From Planococcus sp. PAMC 21323 (lineage in GTDB: Bacteria > Bacillota > Bacilli > Bacillales_A > Planococcaceae): 64,000 nucleotides of DNA. This document shows positions 1 through 6,440 of the stretch, in pieces. Made by a program: the position numbers and the translations under genes. Position 1 is the first letter of the stretch; the number at the start of each line of letters is the position of its first letter. The notes below the pieces were generated by a model, which worked only from the letters and a program-made list of their open reading frames with translations, did no database searches and was not told the origin of the DNA. Where the stretch lies: assembly GCF_000785555.1 (NCBI RefSeq), contig NZ_CP009129.1:1426001-1490000 (forward strand). Direction: 5' to 3'.

Positions 1-2
1 TT

Positions 3-233
3 CGCGATGGTGATATTTACTTAAAAAAATCGAAAGCTTTTGTCTTTATTTTATTCGGTTTGTTATTAGTTCGTGTAATTGGGAAAGTCGTCTTGAGTTC
101 AAGTATTGATATTGGTGAACTAGGCGGCATGTTCTGGATATTGGCGTTCGGCATGCTTTGGCCGTGGCGAATTTCAATGCTTTGGCAATATAAAAAAATC
201 GAAAAAAAAATGAAAAGCGCTATTCCCATTTAA
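3..233 (+). CDS. ccdC: CcdC-family membrane protein, C-terminal part (5' end outside window)
   Basis: The open frame enters from the left edge and ends at TAA 231-233, giving 76 residues. Two hydrophobic segments are visible (around AFVFILFGLLLVRVIG and GGMFWILAFGMLWPW), followed by a basic tail. The pattern RSKAF/LLLVRV/LGELGGMFW.LAFGM..WR matches the end of the CcdC (YneJ, DUF1453) family, which in B. subtilis lies beside ccdA and yneK. CcdC is associated with the cytochrome c biogenesis locus, but its biochemical role is not settled. The next gene, on the opposite strand, is a yneK homologue, which agrees with the B. subtilis order. The identification rests on the tail only. Confidence 0.7.
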   Translation, partial: RDGDIYLKKSKAFVFILFGLLLVRVIGKVVLSSSIDIGELGGMFWILAFGMLWPWRISMLWQYKKIEKKMKSAIPI

Positions 234-248
234 GGGAGTAGCGCTTTT
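213..248. terminator. Bidirectional intrinsic terminator between ccdC and yneK-like gene
   Basis: A perfect 10-bp stem, AAAAGCGCTA paired with TAGCGCTTTT, lies between two convergent genes. It has A/T tracts on both sides, so it can serve both. Confidence 0.8.
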
Positions 249-681
249 ATCGTTCAAAATATTGTTCGTATGGAGTGACATCGATTTTCATCTCTGCCAA
301 TTTTTTTCGTAAAAACTTATGATCCCGTTTAGGAGTAGCTAAAATATAGCCGCGAATAATGTGTTCAAGCTTCATTTTCTTTACTTTTTCTTCAAGTAAT
401 ACTTGACCAATTCTACCAGCAATTTTTTGTTTAGCTACAGGTCGGAATAAATCTGGGACAGGTTGAACCAATTCGTTCAACATTGCTTTTTCTTTATCGC
501 CCCATAAATGAATGGTTTTATCTACGTAATATTCTTCCCAGTTCAAATCTGAAAGGCCGTCCTCTTTTGGCATGGACTTCAGAAACTTTCTGAACATAAA
601 ATATCCACCGATGGCAAAAAGCCCTACTAATACGACTACCCAAAATAGGATAAACACTAAAAACCAGCCATTCAGTTCCAT
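247..681 (-). CDS. yneK: DUF2621 family membrane-anchored protein (YneK-like)
   Basis: This protein of 144 residues has one strongly hydrophobic N-terminal helix (about residues 5-31) followed by a soluble basic/acidic domain. Length, anchor and the conserved NWEEYYVDKT...LWG stretch match the DUF2621 family, whose B. subtilis member YneK sits next to ccdC. The cytoplasmic domain is rich in Lys/Glu and has no recognisable catalytic motif. The function is unknown; location next to ccdC is conserved but does not by itself prove a role in cytochrome maturation. Its start has an AGGTGA-type ribosome site just upstream. It converges on ccdC with a shared terminator. Confidence 0.75.
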   Translation of the reverse strand: MELNGWFLVFILFWVVVLVGLFAIGGYFMFRKFLKSMPKEDGLSDLNWEEYYVDKTIHLWGDKEKAMLNELVQPVPDLFRPVAKQKIAGRIGQVLLEEKVKKMKLEHIIRGYILATPKRDHKFLRKKLAEMKIDVTPYEQYFER

Positions 682-801
682 ATTGTTTCACCTCGTCTTT
701 TCCATTACTTCTATTATAGAAGGGTTTGAAAAGAAATTCATTAAAAATGTATCTCTTTTTTCTAACTGTGTCTATATAGCGAATGAAAGGAGGTGGTAAA
801 C

Positions 802-1020
802 ATGGCCTTTAGCGATTTTAAGAACGCAAGCATTCGTTGCACGTACGACAATGGATTAGATGCAAACGGTAAAACGAAAAGAAAGTTTAAATCGTATCAC
901 AATGTAAAAGAAACAGCAGCGGCAGAAGGTATTTTCGAAACAGCAGCTATTTTAACAAATTTCGGATCCAAAACATTATTGGATGTTGAAAAACAATCTG
1001 CAGTCACAATTTATCAATAA
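802..1020 (+). CDS. DUF1659 domain protein
   Basis: A small soluble protein of 72 residues. The start at ATG 802 is chosen because AAGGAGGTGG at 787-796 is placed correctly for it; an in-frame GTG at 793 would lie inside that ribosome site. The pattern (R-x-x-Y-x-x-G-x-D-x-x-G-K ... K-S-Y ... V-x-K-x-x-x-x-x-I) fits DUF1659, a family of about 70-75 residues in Bacilli. The next two genes are DUF2922 and YvrJ, a combination that recurs in Bacillus and relatives. No function is established. Confidence 0.75.
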   Translation: MAFSDFKNASIRCTYDNGLDANGKTKRKFKSYHNVKETAAAEGIFETAAILTNFGSKTLLDVEKQSAVTIYQ

Positions 1021-1043
1021 TTAATATGAAGGGGGAATAGAGA

Positions 1044-1259
1044 ATGGCTAAAACTTTAGAGTTAATCTTCACAACGACTGCAGGAAAAGATGTCACGTTA
1101 TCAGTAGATGAGCCACGTGCTGATGTGACAGATGCCGAATTGATTGCAGGTATGCAAGCAATTATCACGCATAATGTGTTTGAAGTAGAAGGTTCACCAC
1201 TTGGCACTGTTAAAGGCGCACGAGTTGTCGAACGAAATATTGTGGAGTACCAAGTATAA
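1044..1259 (+). CDS. DUF2922 domain protein
   Basis: A 71-residue soluble protein with a GGGGGA ribosome site ahead of ATG 1044. The arrangement LEL.F.T..GK..TLSVD.PR.D.T.AE......II..NVF, ending in a short beta-rich tail (ARVVERNIVEYQV), is typical of DUF2922. It follows the DUF1659 gene by 23 bp and is closed by an intrinsic terminator at 1265-1294, so the two form a short operon. No biochemical role is known. Confidence 0.75.
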   Translation: MAKTLELIFTTTAGKDVTLSVDEPRADVTDAELIAGMQAIITHNVFEVEGSPLGTVKGARVVERNIVEYQV

Positions 1260-1264
1260 GTTAG

Positions 1265-1294
1265 AAGCTCTCCTGATTCGGGAGAGCTTTTTTC
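1265..1294 (+). terminator. Intrinsic terminator after DUF2922 gene
   Basis: A 9-bp stem AAGCTCTCC / GGAGAGCTT with a 7-nt loop is followed by a run of T. Confidence 0.85.
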
Positions 1295-1404
1295 GATAGA
1301 GAACTATGAGGCTAAAAGTCTTACGGCACATGTCGGAGATAAACGGCTGCTTTAGCTTCTTTTATTGAGTAGCTTCAGATTTTTTAGTAACGGAGGTGAG
1401 ATTT

Positions 1405-1533
1405 ATGGCTGAGTGGATGCAATGGGTTCAGGAGCTCGGATTTCCTATATTTGTGTCATTTTATTTGATGCACCGTGTGGAGACGAAACTGGTCGCCATT
1501 CATGAAGCACTACTTACATTGAAATTATCTTAA
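1405..1533 (+). CDS. YvrJ family small protein
   Basis: This short gene encodes 42 residues from ATG 1405, with CGGAGGTGAG just upstream. It has a hydrophobic stretch (ELGFPIFVSFYLMHR) followed by VETKLVAIHEALLTLK, the hallmark of the YvrJ family: one membrane segment ending in a conserved hydrophobic-Arg motif and a short amphipathic tail. It lies after a terminator, so it probably has its own promoter in the 1295-1390 gap. In Bacilli YvrJ is commonly found with DUF1659 and DUF2922, as here. The function is unknown. Confidence 0.75.
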   Translation: MAEWMQWVQELGFPIFVSFYLMHRVETKLVAIHEALLTLKLS

Positions 1534-1627
1534 CTTCACAAAATCGTGACAATGGTGGTATTCCATGTATTGTACTGATTCTACACTTTCGCTATGATTA
1601 AAGAGATAGAAGAGTGGAGGCAATATT

Positions 1628-2185
1628 ATGAGATTTATTTCTTTGTCCGCATTATTAAGTTTAGTACTATTGTTGTCCGCATGTGGCAGTTCGGCAATAG
1701 ACGATTTTTCGTATAGTGACCAACACGGAGAACCGGTATCATTGGAAGATTTAAAAGGTACGCCTTGGCTAGCTACTTTTGTTTTTACCAATTGTAATAC
1801 GGTTTGTCCGCCAATGACGTTTAATTTGAGTGAAATCCAAGAAGAATTGGAAGCTGAAGGCTTGACTGATTATAAAATTATAGCGTTTAGCGTGGATCCG
1901 GTTGTTGATACACCAGAAACCCTACAAAACTATTTAGCGCAATACTCGGTGCCAGATGAGTCGAAATGGCATCTGTTGACGGGGTATACACAGGAAGAAA
2001 TTGCCGGATTTGCAAAAGATAATTTCAAATCTTTCGTACGTAATGATCCCGAAAGTGATCAAGTTATACATGGAACGAATTTTTATTTAGTAGACCAAGA
2101 AGGCGTTGTTGTGAATAATTATGACGGTTACGATAGTGTACCTGTTGAAGATATTAAAAATGATATGCGTGAGTTACTAGAATAA
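1628..2185 (+). CDS. SCO1/SenC family copper chaperone lipoprotein
   Basis: This 185-residue protein starts with a signal peptide ending in the lipobox LSAC (Cys19), so it should be lipid-anchored outside the membrane. The thioredoxin-like fold carries the copper-binding CxxxC motif (CNTVC, Cys56 and Cys60) and the distal His148 in HGTNFYLVD, the three metal ligands of SCO proteins. Such proteins deliver copper to the CuA site of cytochrome c oxidase (B. subtilis YpmQ is the counterpart). The SVDPVVDTPETLQNY segment is also typical. It is monocistronic, with its own ribosome site (GTGGAGG) and terminator. The metal role follows from the family; it is not shown here directly. Confidence 0.9.
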   Translation: MRFISLSALLSLVLLLSACGSSAIDDFSYSDQHGEPVSLEDLKGTPWLATFVFTNCNTVCPPMTFNLSEIQEELEAEGLTDYKIIAFSVDPVVDTPETLQNYLAQYSVPDESKWHLLTGYTQEEIAGFAKDNFKSFVRNDPESDQVIHGTNFYLVDQEGVVVNNYDGYDSVPVEDIKNDMRELLE

Positions 2186-2210
2186 AAGAGAAGGATTTGA
2201 ATAATAATTA

Positions 2211-2256
2211 GACTATAGATTTACTCGGTTAATTCGAGAAATCTATGGTCTTTTTT
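2211..2256 (+). terminator. Intrinsic terminator after SCO1 gene
   Basis: A 12-bp stem GACTATAGATTT / AAATCTATGGTC with an inner CTCG/CGAG helix, followed by TTTTTT. Confidence 0.85.
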
Positions 2257-2300
2257 ATCGACAAAATGTTAGAGGTGTTTATTAGTTAATGTCAAAATAA

Positions 2301-2334
2301 AAGAGATTTCGGAATGTTCATTCCGAAATCTCTT
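2301..2334 (-). terminator. Intrinsic terminator of mscL
   Basis: A perfect 16-bp inverted repeat (AAGAGATTTCGGAATG) with a 2-nt centre lies 10 bp past the mscL stop codon. On the minus strand it is followed by TTATTTT. Confidence 0.8.
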
Positions 2335-2343
2335 GCTAGCTAA

Positions 2344-2733
2344 TTATAATCCCGTTTTATTTTTACTTAACAAGTCTTTAATTTCTAGCAAAATTTCTTG
2401 TGTTTTATCGAGTACTTCTGGTTCTGCTTCTGCAGGTACGTCTTTTTTACGCTTCATTTTCGTGAAGAGACGGATTACCATGAAGATCGAGAACGCAATG
2501 ATGAAAAAGTCAATAATAGACTGGATAAATAAACCATAATTCAAGACTACATCATTGAATTTGTAACTCCAATCTTCTACGCTAACTCCACCAACAAGTA
2601 TTCCGACAACCGGCATAATAATGTCTTCTACTAAAGAAGATACTACTTTCCCGAAAGCGGCACCAATTACTACAGCTACAGCTAAGTCAAGAACGTTACC
2701 TTTCAACGCAAATTTCTTAAAATCTTCCCACAT
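2344..2733 (-). CDS. mscL: Large-conductance mechanosensitive channel MscL
   Basis: A 129-residue inner-membrane protein. ATG 2731-2733 is preferred because AAGGAGGTG lies 7 nt before it, and the in-frame upstream GTG falls inside that site. The N-terminus MWEDFKKFALKGNVLDLAVAVVIGAAFGKVV is the signature amphipathic helix and pore-lining TM1 of MscL. The second membrane helix (FIQSIIDFFIIAFSIFMVIRL) and the charged C-terminal helix bundle (TQEILLEIKDLL) follow. It forms a pentameric emergency valve that opens under membrane tension during hypo-osmotic shock. It is monocistronic, with an intrinsic terminator. Confidence 0.97.
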   Translation of the reverse strand: MWEDFKKFALKGNVLDLAVAVVIGAAFGKVVSSLVEDIIMPVVGILVGGVSVEDWSYKFNDVVLNYGLFIQSIIDFFIIAFSIFMVIRLFTKMKRKKDVPAEAEPEVLDKTQEILLEIKDLLSKNKTGL

Positions 2734-2885
2734 ATAATTCACCTCCTTTTGATATTATTATAATACCAAAAAATAAAAATTACACTTGTAAATTATATAT
2801 TGCAAATATTTTACAATCAACTTAAGAAAAGTAATCTCGAAGCTGGTGTGCTACACTAAAGCAAATGATTAATAGGTGTGAAAAA

Positions 2886-3524
2886 ATGAAAAATAAAAAG
2901 TTACCAATTAGGTGGAAACGGAAAATAGGGTGTTTAATTCTTTTTGTACCGGCAGCGATCGTTGTAGCGACGATTACTATTTTGATTGCTTCGCTAGTTA
3001 ATTCCGATTCAGTATTTAAATCGATTAAAGACGCACCCAATCACTTGATTGAATTAAAAGTACCAGAAGAAAATATTCCATTATACAAAAAAGCAGCTGA
3101 TGTTTACAATATTCCTTGGACATTGTTGGCGGCACATCACCGAATTGAAACGAGATTTTCAACAATGGATCCTTTACTATCGCCTGTAGGTGCAGAAGGG
3201 CATCTACAATTCATGCCTTGTACGTTTGTGGGATGGAGTCATCCAAGCTGCTCTGGTAAAGGGCAGGGAGATATAAGCGAAGAAGACAAAGTAAATGTTG
3301 AGGTGATTGCCTATTATGGAGGTTATGGTGTGGATGGAAATGGAGACGGAATTGCAGATCCATACAATCTAGAAGATTCTCTTTATAGCGCAGCAAATTA
3401 CTTATCACAAAATGGTGCATCTGAGGGTGAGTTAGAACGCGCTATTTTTCAGTATAATCATAGTGAGAAATATGTAGCGGATGTTCTACATTATTATCAC
3501 TTGTACGAAAAAGAATATAATTGA
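2886..3524 (+). CDS. Membrane-anchored lytic transglycosylase-like protein
   Basis: This 212-residue protein has a short basic start, one N-terminal membrane helix (GCLILFVPAAIVVATITILIASL) and an extracytoplasmic domain. ATG 2886 is chosen over an earlier in-frame ATG at 2865 because TAGGTG sits at the right distance. The domain shows the SLT/lysozyme-like order: IPWTLLAAHHRIETRF (candidate catalytic Glu in RIETRF), then GAEGHLQFMP, then DSLYSAANYLSQNG, then AIFQYNHSEKYVADVLHY. This should cleave the glycan strands of peptidoglycan. A GDGNGDGIADPYN stretch resembles a calcium-binding loop. It stands alone with a terminator. Substrate details cannot be read from the sequence. Confidence 0.8.
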   Translation: MKNKKLPIRWKRKIGCLILFVPAAIVVATITILIASLVNSDSVFKSIKDAPNHLIELKVPEENIPLYKKAADVYNIPWTLLAAHHRIETRFSTMDPLLSPVGAEGHLQFMPCTFVGWSHPSCSGKGQGDISEEDKVNVEVIAYYGGYGVDGNGDGIADPYNLEDSLYSAANYLSQNGASEGELERAIFQYNHSEKYVADVLHYYHLYEKEYN

Positions 3525-3527
3525 CAA

Positions 3528-3557
3528 AAAAAGAGTGGACCAAGGTCCACTCTTTTT
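3528..3557. terminator. Bidirectional intrinsic terminator
   Basis: A 14-bp inverted repeat (AAAAAGAGTGGACC) with a 2-nt centre and flanking A/T runs lies between convergent genes. Confidence 0.85.
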
Positions 3558-3566
3558 GTATATTTT

Positions 3567-3821
3567 TTATGATTTTTTTCTCATTGATCCCATGATCAAG
3601 CTAAGAACGAATACAAGAATCAATGCACCGATTAATGCAGGGATAATAGCTACGTCCCAGATTACTGGACCGAAATCTCCTAAAATCATTCCACCTAACC
3701 AAGCACCAACGATACCTGCGATAATGTTACCAATAATGCCGCCTGGAATATCTTTACCTAAAATCATTCCTGCGATCCAACCGATGATACCACCCATAAT
3801 TAAATACAAAATAATACCCAT
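3567..3821 (-). CDS. GlsB/YeaQ/YmgE family stress membrane protein
   Basis: This is a hydrophobic protein of 84 residues with three membrane segments rich in Gly and small residues (MGGIIGWIAGMILG, GGIIGNIIAGIVGAWLGGMI, ALIGALILVFVLSLI). The GIIGNIIxGIVGAxLGG repeat is the signature of the GlsB/YeaQ/YmgE (transglycosylase-associated) family, often induced by general stress. AAAAGGAGCTGG lies just upstream of the start. The molecular function is not known. Confidence 0.9.
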   Translation of the reverse strand: MGIILYLIMGGIIGWIAGMILGKDIPGGIIGNIIAGIVGAWLGGMILGDFGPVIWDVAIIPALIGALILVFVLSLIMGSMRKKS

Positions 3822-3910
3822 TTTTTCCAGCTCCTTTTAATGTGATGTATAAGTGCTACACTCTAGATATAACCTTATTCATTACATTTGAAACCTAAAA
3901 AATAAAAAAA

Positions 3911-4453
3911 CTATAAAACTTCTGCACCTAAGGTTGCAGTAAAGTGTCGCAGCGCCCATTCATGGCCTATTTGGTCAAAGCTAGCAACACCATCTTTATG
4001 AACAATAGTATTAAATCCTTTGTTGAAAGCATCGACTGCGGTATGTAACACGCAAATATCTGTGCAGACCCCAACAATATGAACTTCTTCAATATTTCGC
4101 TCACGCAATATTAACTCCAAATTCGTACCAGCAAATGAACTGTATCGTGTTTTATCCATCCAAATAATGTCGTCACGATTAGCTTCATAAATAGCTGCCA
4201 GTCGTCCATATAACTCGCGCCCGGCGGTTCCTATTATGTTGTGTGGAGGGAATAGCTTTGTTTCAGGATGAAAAGAATCATCTTTTTCGTGTAAATCAAC
4301 GGGCATAACAACTAATTCTCCGTCATTAAGAAACTCTTCAGTCAATTGACAAATTTTTTCTTCAATAGCCTGCCCCGGTTTTCCACAAGTTAATGCACCA
4401 TCATCTGCTACAAAATCCACCGTATAATCAACAACTAGTAATGCTTTTTTCAT
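3911..4453 (-). CDS. pncA: Nicotinamidase (cysteine hydrolase)
   Basis: This 180-residue cytoplasmic enzyme of the isochorismatase-like hydrolases converts nicotinamide to nicotinate for NAD salvage. The catalytic triad is visible: Asp in LVVDYTVDF, Lys in MDKTRYSSF and Cys in VGVCTDICVLHT. VDLHEKDDSFHPETKLFPPHN supplies the metal-binding Asp/His. It matches B. subtilis PncA closely across its whole length, for instance RYS.FAGT.LEL.LRER. ATG 4451-4453 is taken as the start because AAAGGAGTG sits correctly before it; an in-frame GTG upstream overlaps that site. It appears to be a single-gene unit. Confidence 0.92.
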   Translation of the reverse strand: MKKALLVVDYTVDFVADDGALTCGKPGQAIEEKICQLTEEFLNDGELVVMPVDLHEKDDSFHPETKLFPPHNIIGTAGRELYGRLAAIYEANRDDIIWMDKTRYSSFAGTNLELILRERNIEEVHIVGVCTDICVLHTAVDAFNKGFNTIVHKDGVASFDQIGHEWALRHFTATLGAEVL

Positions 4454-4579
4454 GCCGTTCACTCCTTTGTCTTTTTATTAATTATAAGCATAAATCAAAA
4501 AAGTTGAAAATAACATTGCTTGCTAAATGCTTTATTTTTCAGTATAATCAGACTATTAAAGAAAGAAGGGGTGATCCTG

Positions 4580-4687
4580 ATGCAATATGAAAATGCAGAA
4601 AAACTAAACAAACAAGGTATGATTTTCGTTTTATTCCATACATTACTCATTTTTAATTTTGCTTTGGATTTTGGTTTTTTCTTATGA
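4580..4687 (+). CDS. Small single-span membrane protein, unknown
   Basis: A 35-residue open frame begins at ATG 4580, has GAAGGGGTG upstream, and is followed by a strong terminator at 4698-4735. The first 13 residues are polar (MQYENAEKLNKQG), and the remainder is one hydrophobic helix rich in Phe/Leu (MIFVLFHTLLIFNFALDFGFFL). The ribosome site and terminator support expression, but the size and lack of recognised family leave it uncertain. Confidence 0.5.
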   Translation: MQYENAEKLNKQGMIFVLFHTLLIFNFALDFGFFL

Positions 4688-4697
4688 CCGGATTCAT

Positions 4698-4735
4698 AAA
4701 ACAGCCTATCCCAAACTCATTGGGATAGGCTGTTT
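4698..4735. terminator. Bidirectional intrinsic terminator
   Basis: A 16-bp stem AAAACAGCCTATCCCA / TGGGATAGGCTGTTTT with T-runs on both strands, between a plus-strand small gene and the minus-strand recombinase-like gene. Confidence 0.85.
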
Positions 4736-4747
4736 TTATGTTTTCTA

Positions 4748-5599
4748 TTATCTTTTTAAACGAGTTAAAGAATCTTTTAACATTCTCGATGCAGAGTCGA
4801 GTGAAACACCCAAAGTTTCTTGAATTTCTTCCAGGTTTTTATGTTCAACTGAATACAAATAATGGACATAAGCAAAGCGAATATCCCCTGAGCGCATTGG
4901 CATACCAACAAATGACGATAAAGCCTCCGTATAATCGGATAACGAACCCATTTGAAACATTGTATATTCATTTTTAACTTTAGATGACAATAAGTAAGGT
5001 GTACTGCGGAATACGGCACGCTCAATTGCATCAAGCATAACTGGAATTTCTTTATCAGTGAACTCCATTCGGCATTGATAGCCATCTTTTTTATCGACTG
5101 ATAAAACGAGCTTACCGTCTCGATCGTCAAAGTTGTCTACATCAATCGCTACCATATCACGAAGGCGCAGTCCACGTAAGTAAAGTATATAAAGAATCTT
5201 AGCATTTAATGACAACCGATCAGCTTCAAGAACAGCGTCTTTCTTTTTTAACAAATCTTCGTAATTTAAATGAATATCAGCCGGTGTCAAATCAAGTTTT
5301 TTACTAAATTTGAATTTAGGCATAAAATCATTTGGGATGCGACCAATTTGCCACATATAATCAAACCATCTTCTAATATAAATAAGTTTGCGATTTAAAG
5401 TACTGTCTTTTATACCCGCCATATGTTGGTCCATTAAAAACTGTTGAATATCTGAAGGACGAATATCATGTGGTTCTACAGGTCTTTTGTAAGTATGTCT
5501 AAGAAAAGCGAAGAGCGAGCGGATCAATTGGACTTCATGAACAACGGTGTTCGGGCTAATGCCATTGTCCAGTCTAAATTTCTCGTAACCATAAGGCAT
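4748..5599 (-). CDS. Tyrosine-recombinase-like protein with degenerate active site
   Basis: This 283-residue protein has the two-domain layout of Xer-type recombinases. An N-terminal SAM-like core-binding domain (about 1-110) carries VQLIRSLFAFLRHTY and STLNRKLIYIRRWFDYM. The catalytic-domain fold follows (about 115-283). Arg I appears preserved in YLRGLRLRDMVAIDV and Arg II in GDIRF. The first His of the HxxR box, the following His, the LGH His (LGV here) and the terminal Tyr nucleophile are all missing; the end reads GVSLDSASRMLKDSLTRLKR. It is therefore probably a DNA-binding protein without strand-exchange activity. ATG 5597-5599 has AGAGGTGACG before it. The reading frame is intact, so the protein is maintained rather than decaying. 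Confidence 0.75.
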   Translation of the reverse strand: MPYGYEKFRLDNGISPNTVVHEVQLIRSLFAFLRHTYKRPVEPHDIRPSDIQQFLMDQHMAGIKDSTLNRKLIYIRRWFDYMWQIGRIPNDFMPKFKFSKKLDLTPADIHLNYEDLLKKKDAVLEADRLSLNAKILYILYLRGLRLRDMVAIDVDNFDDRDGKLVLSVDKKDGYQCRMEFTDKEIPVMLDAIERAVFRSTPYLLSSKVKNEYTMFQMGSLSDYTEALSSFVGMPMRSGDIRFAYVHYLYSVEHKNLEEIQETLGVSLDSASRMLKDSLTRLKR

Positions 5600-5807
5600 T
5601 ATGCGTCACCTCTTCTTAATGGATTTCCTTAAATTATACCATTAAATCAGGTAAATAGAACGTATTTTCGCTTGTCAATAGGGATAGAGGAGAGTTTTTA
5701 AGGGTTTCCATTGAAAATATAACCAAACTAGTCGAATGTATTTAATTTTTATAAAATAGGGTATGTTAATAGAGTAGACAAATCGACAAAATGAAGGTGG
5801 AAAAAAG

Positions 5808-6311
5808 ATGTTTAATGAAGACAATGCTATGATAAGAAATCAAGTTCTTCAAGCGGTAGAGGGATTAACGGATGAACAGTTCAACTTGAAACCTTCAGAA
5901 ACAGAATGGTCACCGATGCAAATTTTAGATCATCTTCAGTTGATGGAAAAAATCGTTGCAAAGGGGGTTTCTCAAGAACTACAAAAAGAGGAAAGTAAAA
6001 AAGCGATAAAAAAACCAATTGGATTAACTATTAGTCGCTCGTTTAAAGTAAAAGCTCCGAAGCATGTCACACCAACAAGTGAATTTGTCACGCTCGAAGA
6101 TATGAAAGTACGTCTAAACGTCTCGCATAATTTATTGTATGAAGTGTTTAATCAAGCAGATGAGGATCAGTTAAAACAAAAGTCAATGGATCACCCGGTG
6201 TTTGGTAAAGTACCTCTAGTTCAGTGGTTTCCTTTCGTAGGTTTACATGAAAAACGTCATTTTAAGCAATTACAAGAGACCTTAAGAAAAATCGATGATG
6301 TAACAAAATAG
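5808..6311 (+). CDS. DinB family protein
   Basis: This 167-residue protein belongs to the DinB/YfiT-like four-helix bundle superfamily. N-terminal WSPMQILDHLQLMEK supplies the first metal-ligand His, and GLHEKRHFKQLQETL near the end supplies the second and third (H...H pattern). Such proteins are putative metal-dependent enzymes, several of which are thiol-S-transferases using low-molecular-weight thiols such as bacillithiol; the substrate here is unknown. AAGGTGG precedes ATG 5808. The gene has its own upstream region and no operon partner. Confidence 0.85.
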   Translation: MFNEDNAMIRNQVLQAVEGLTDEQFNLKPSETEWSPMQILDHLQLMEKIVAKGVSQELQKEESKKAIKKPIGLTISRSFKVKAPKHVTPTSEFVTLEDMKVRLNVSHNLLYEVFNQADEDQLKQKSMDHPVFGKVPLVQWFPFVGLHEKRHFKQLQETLRKIDDVTK

Positions 6312-6351
6312 TCATTCGAAAAACTTATCACATTCTATAATTTTAATGTAA

Positions 6352-6380
6352 TTTACTTATGCGGTAGCATTCGGTATGAT
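6352..6380 (+). promoter_or_regulatory. Probable sigma-A promoter of acnA
   Basis: TTTACT at 6352-6357 and TATGAT at 6375-6380 are separated by 17 bp, about 60 bp ahead of the aconitase start. Predicted from sequence alone. Confidence 0.5.
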
Positions 6381-6440
6381 AGAAGAGGAGAGAAGCGCTG
6401 GTTAAGGGCTTTTCAGAAGATTTAAAGGAGGAACTAAAAA

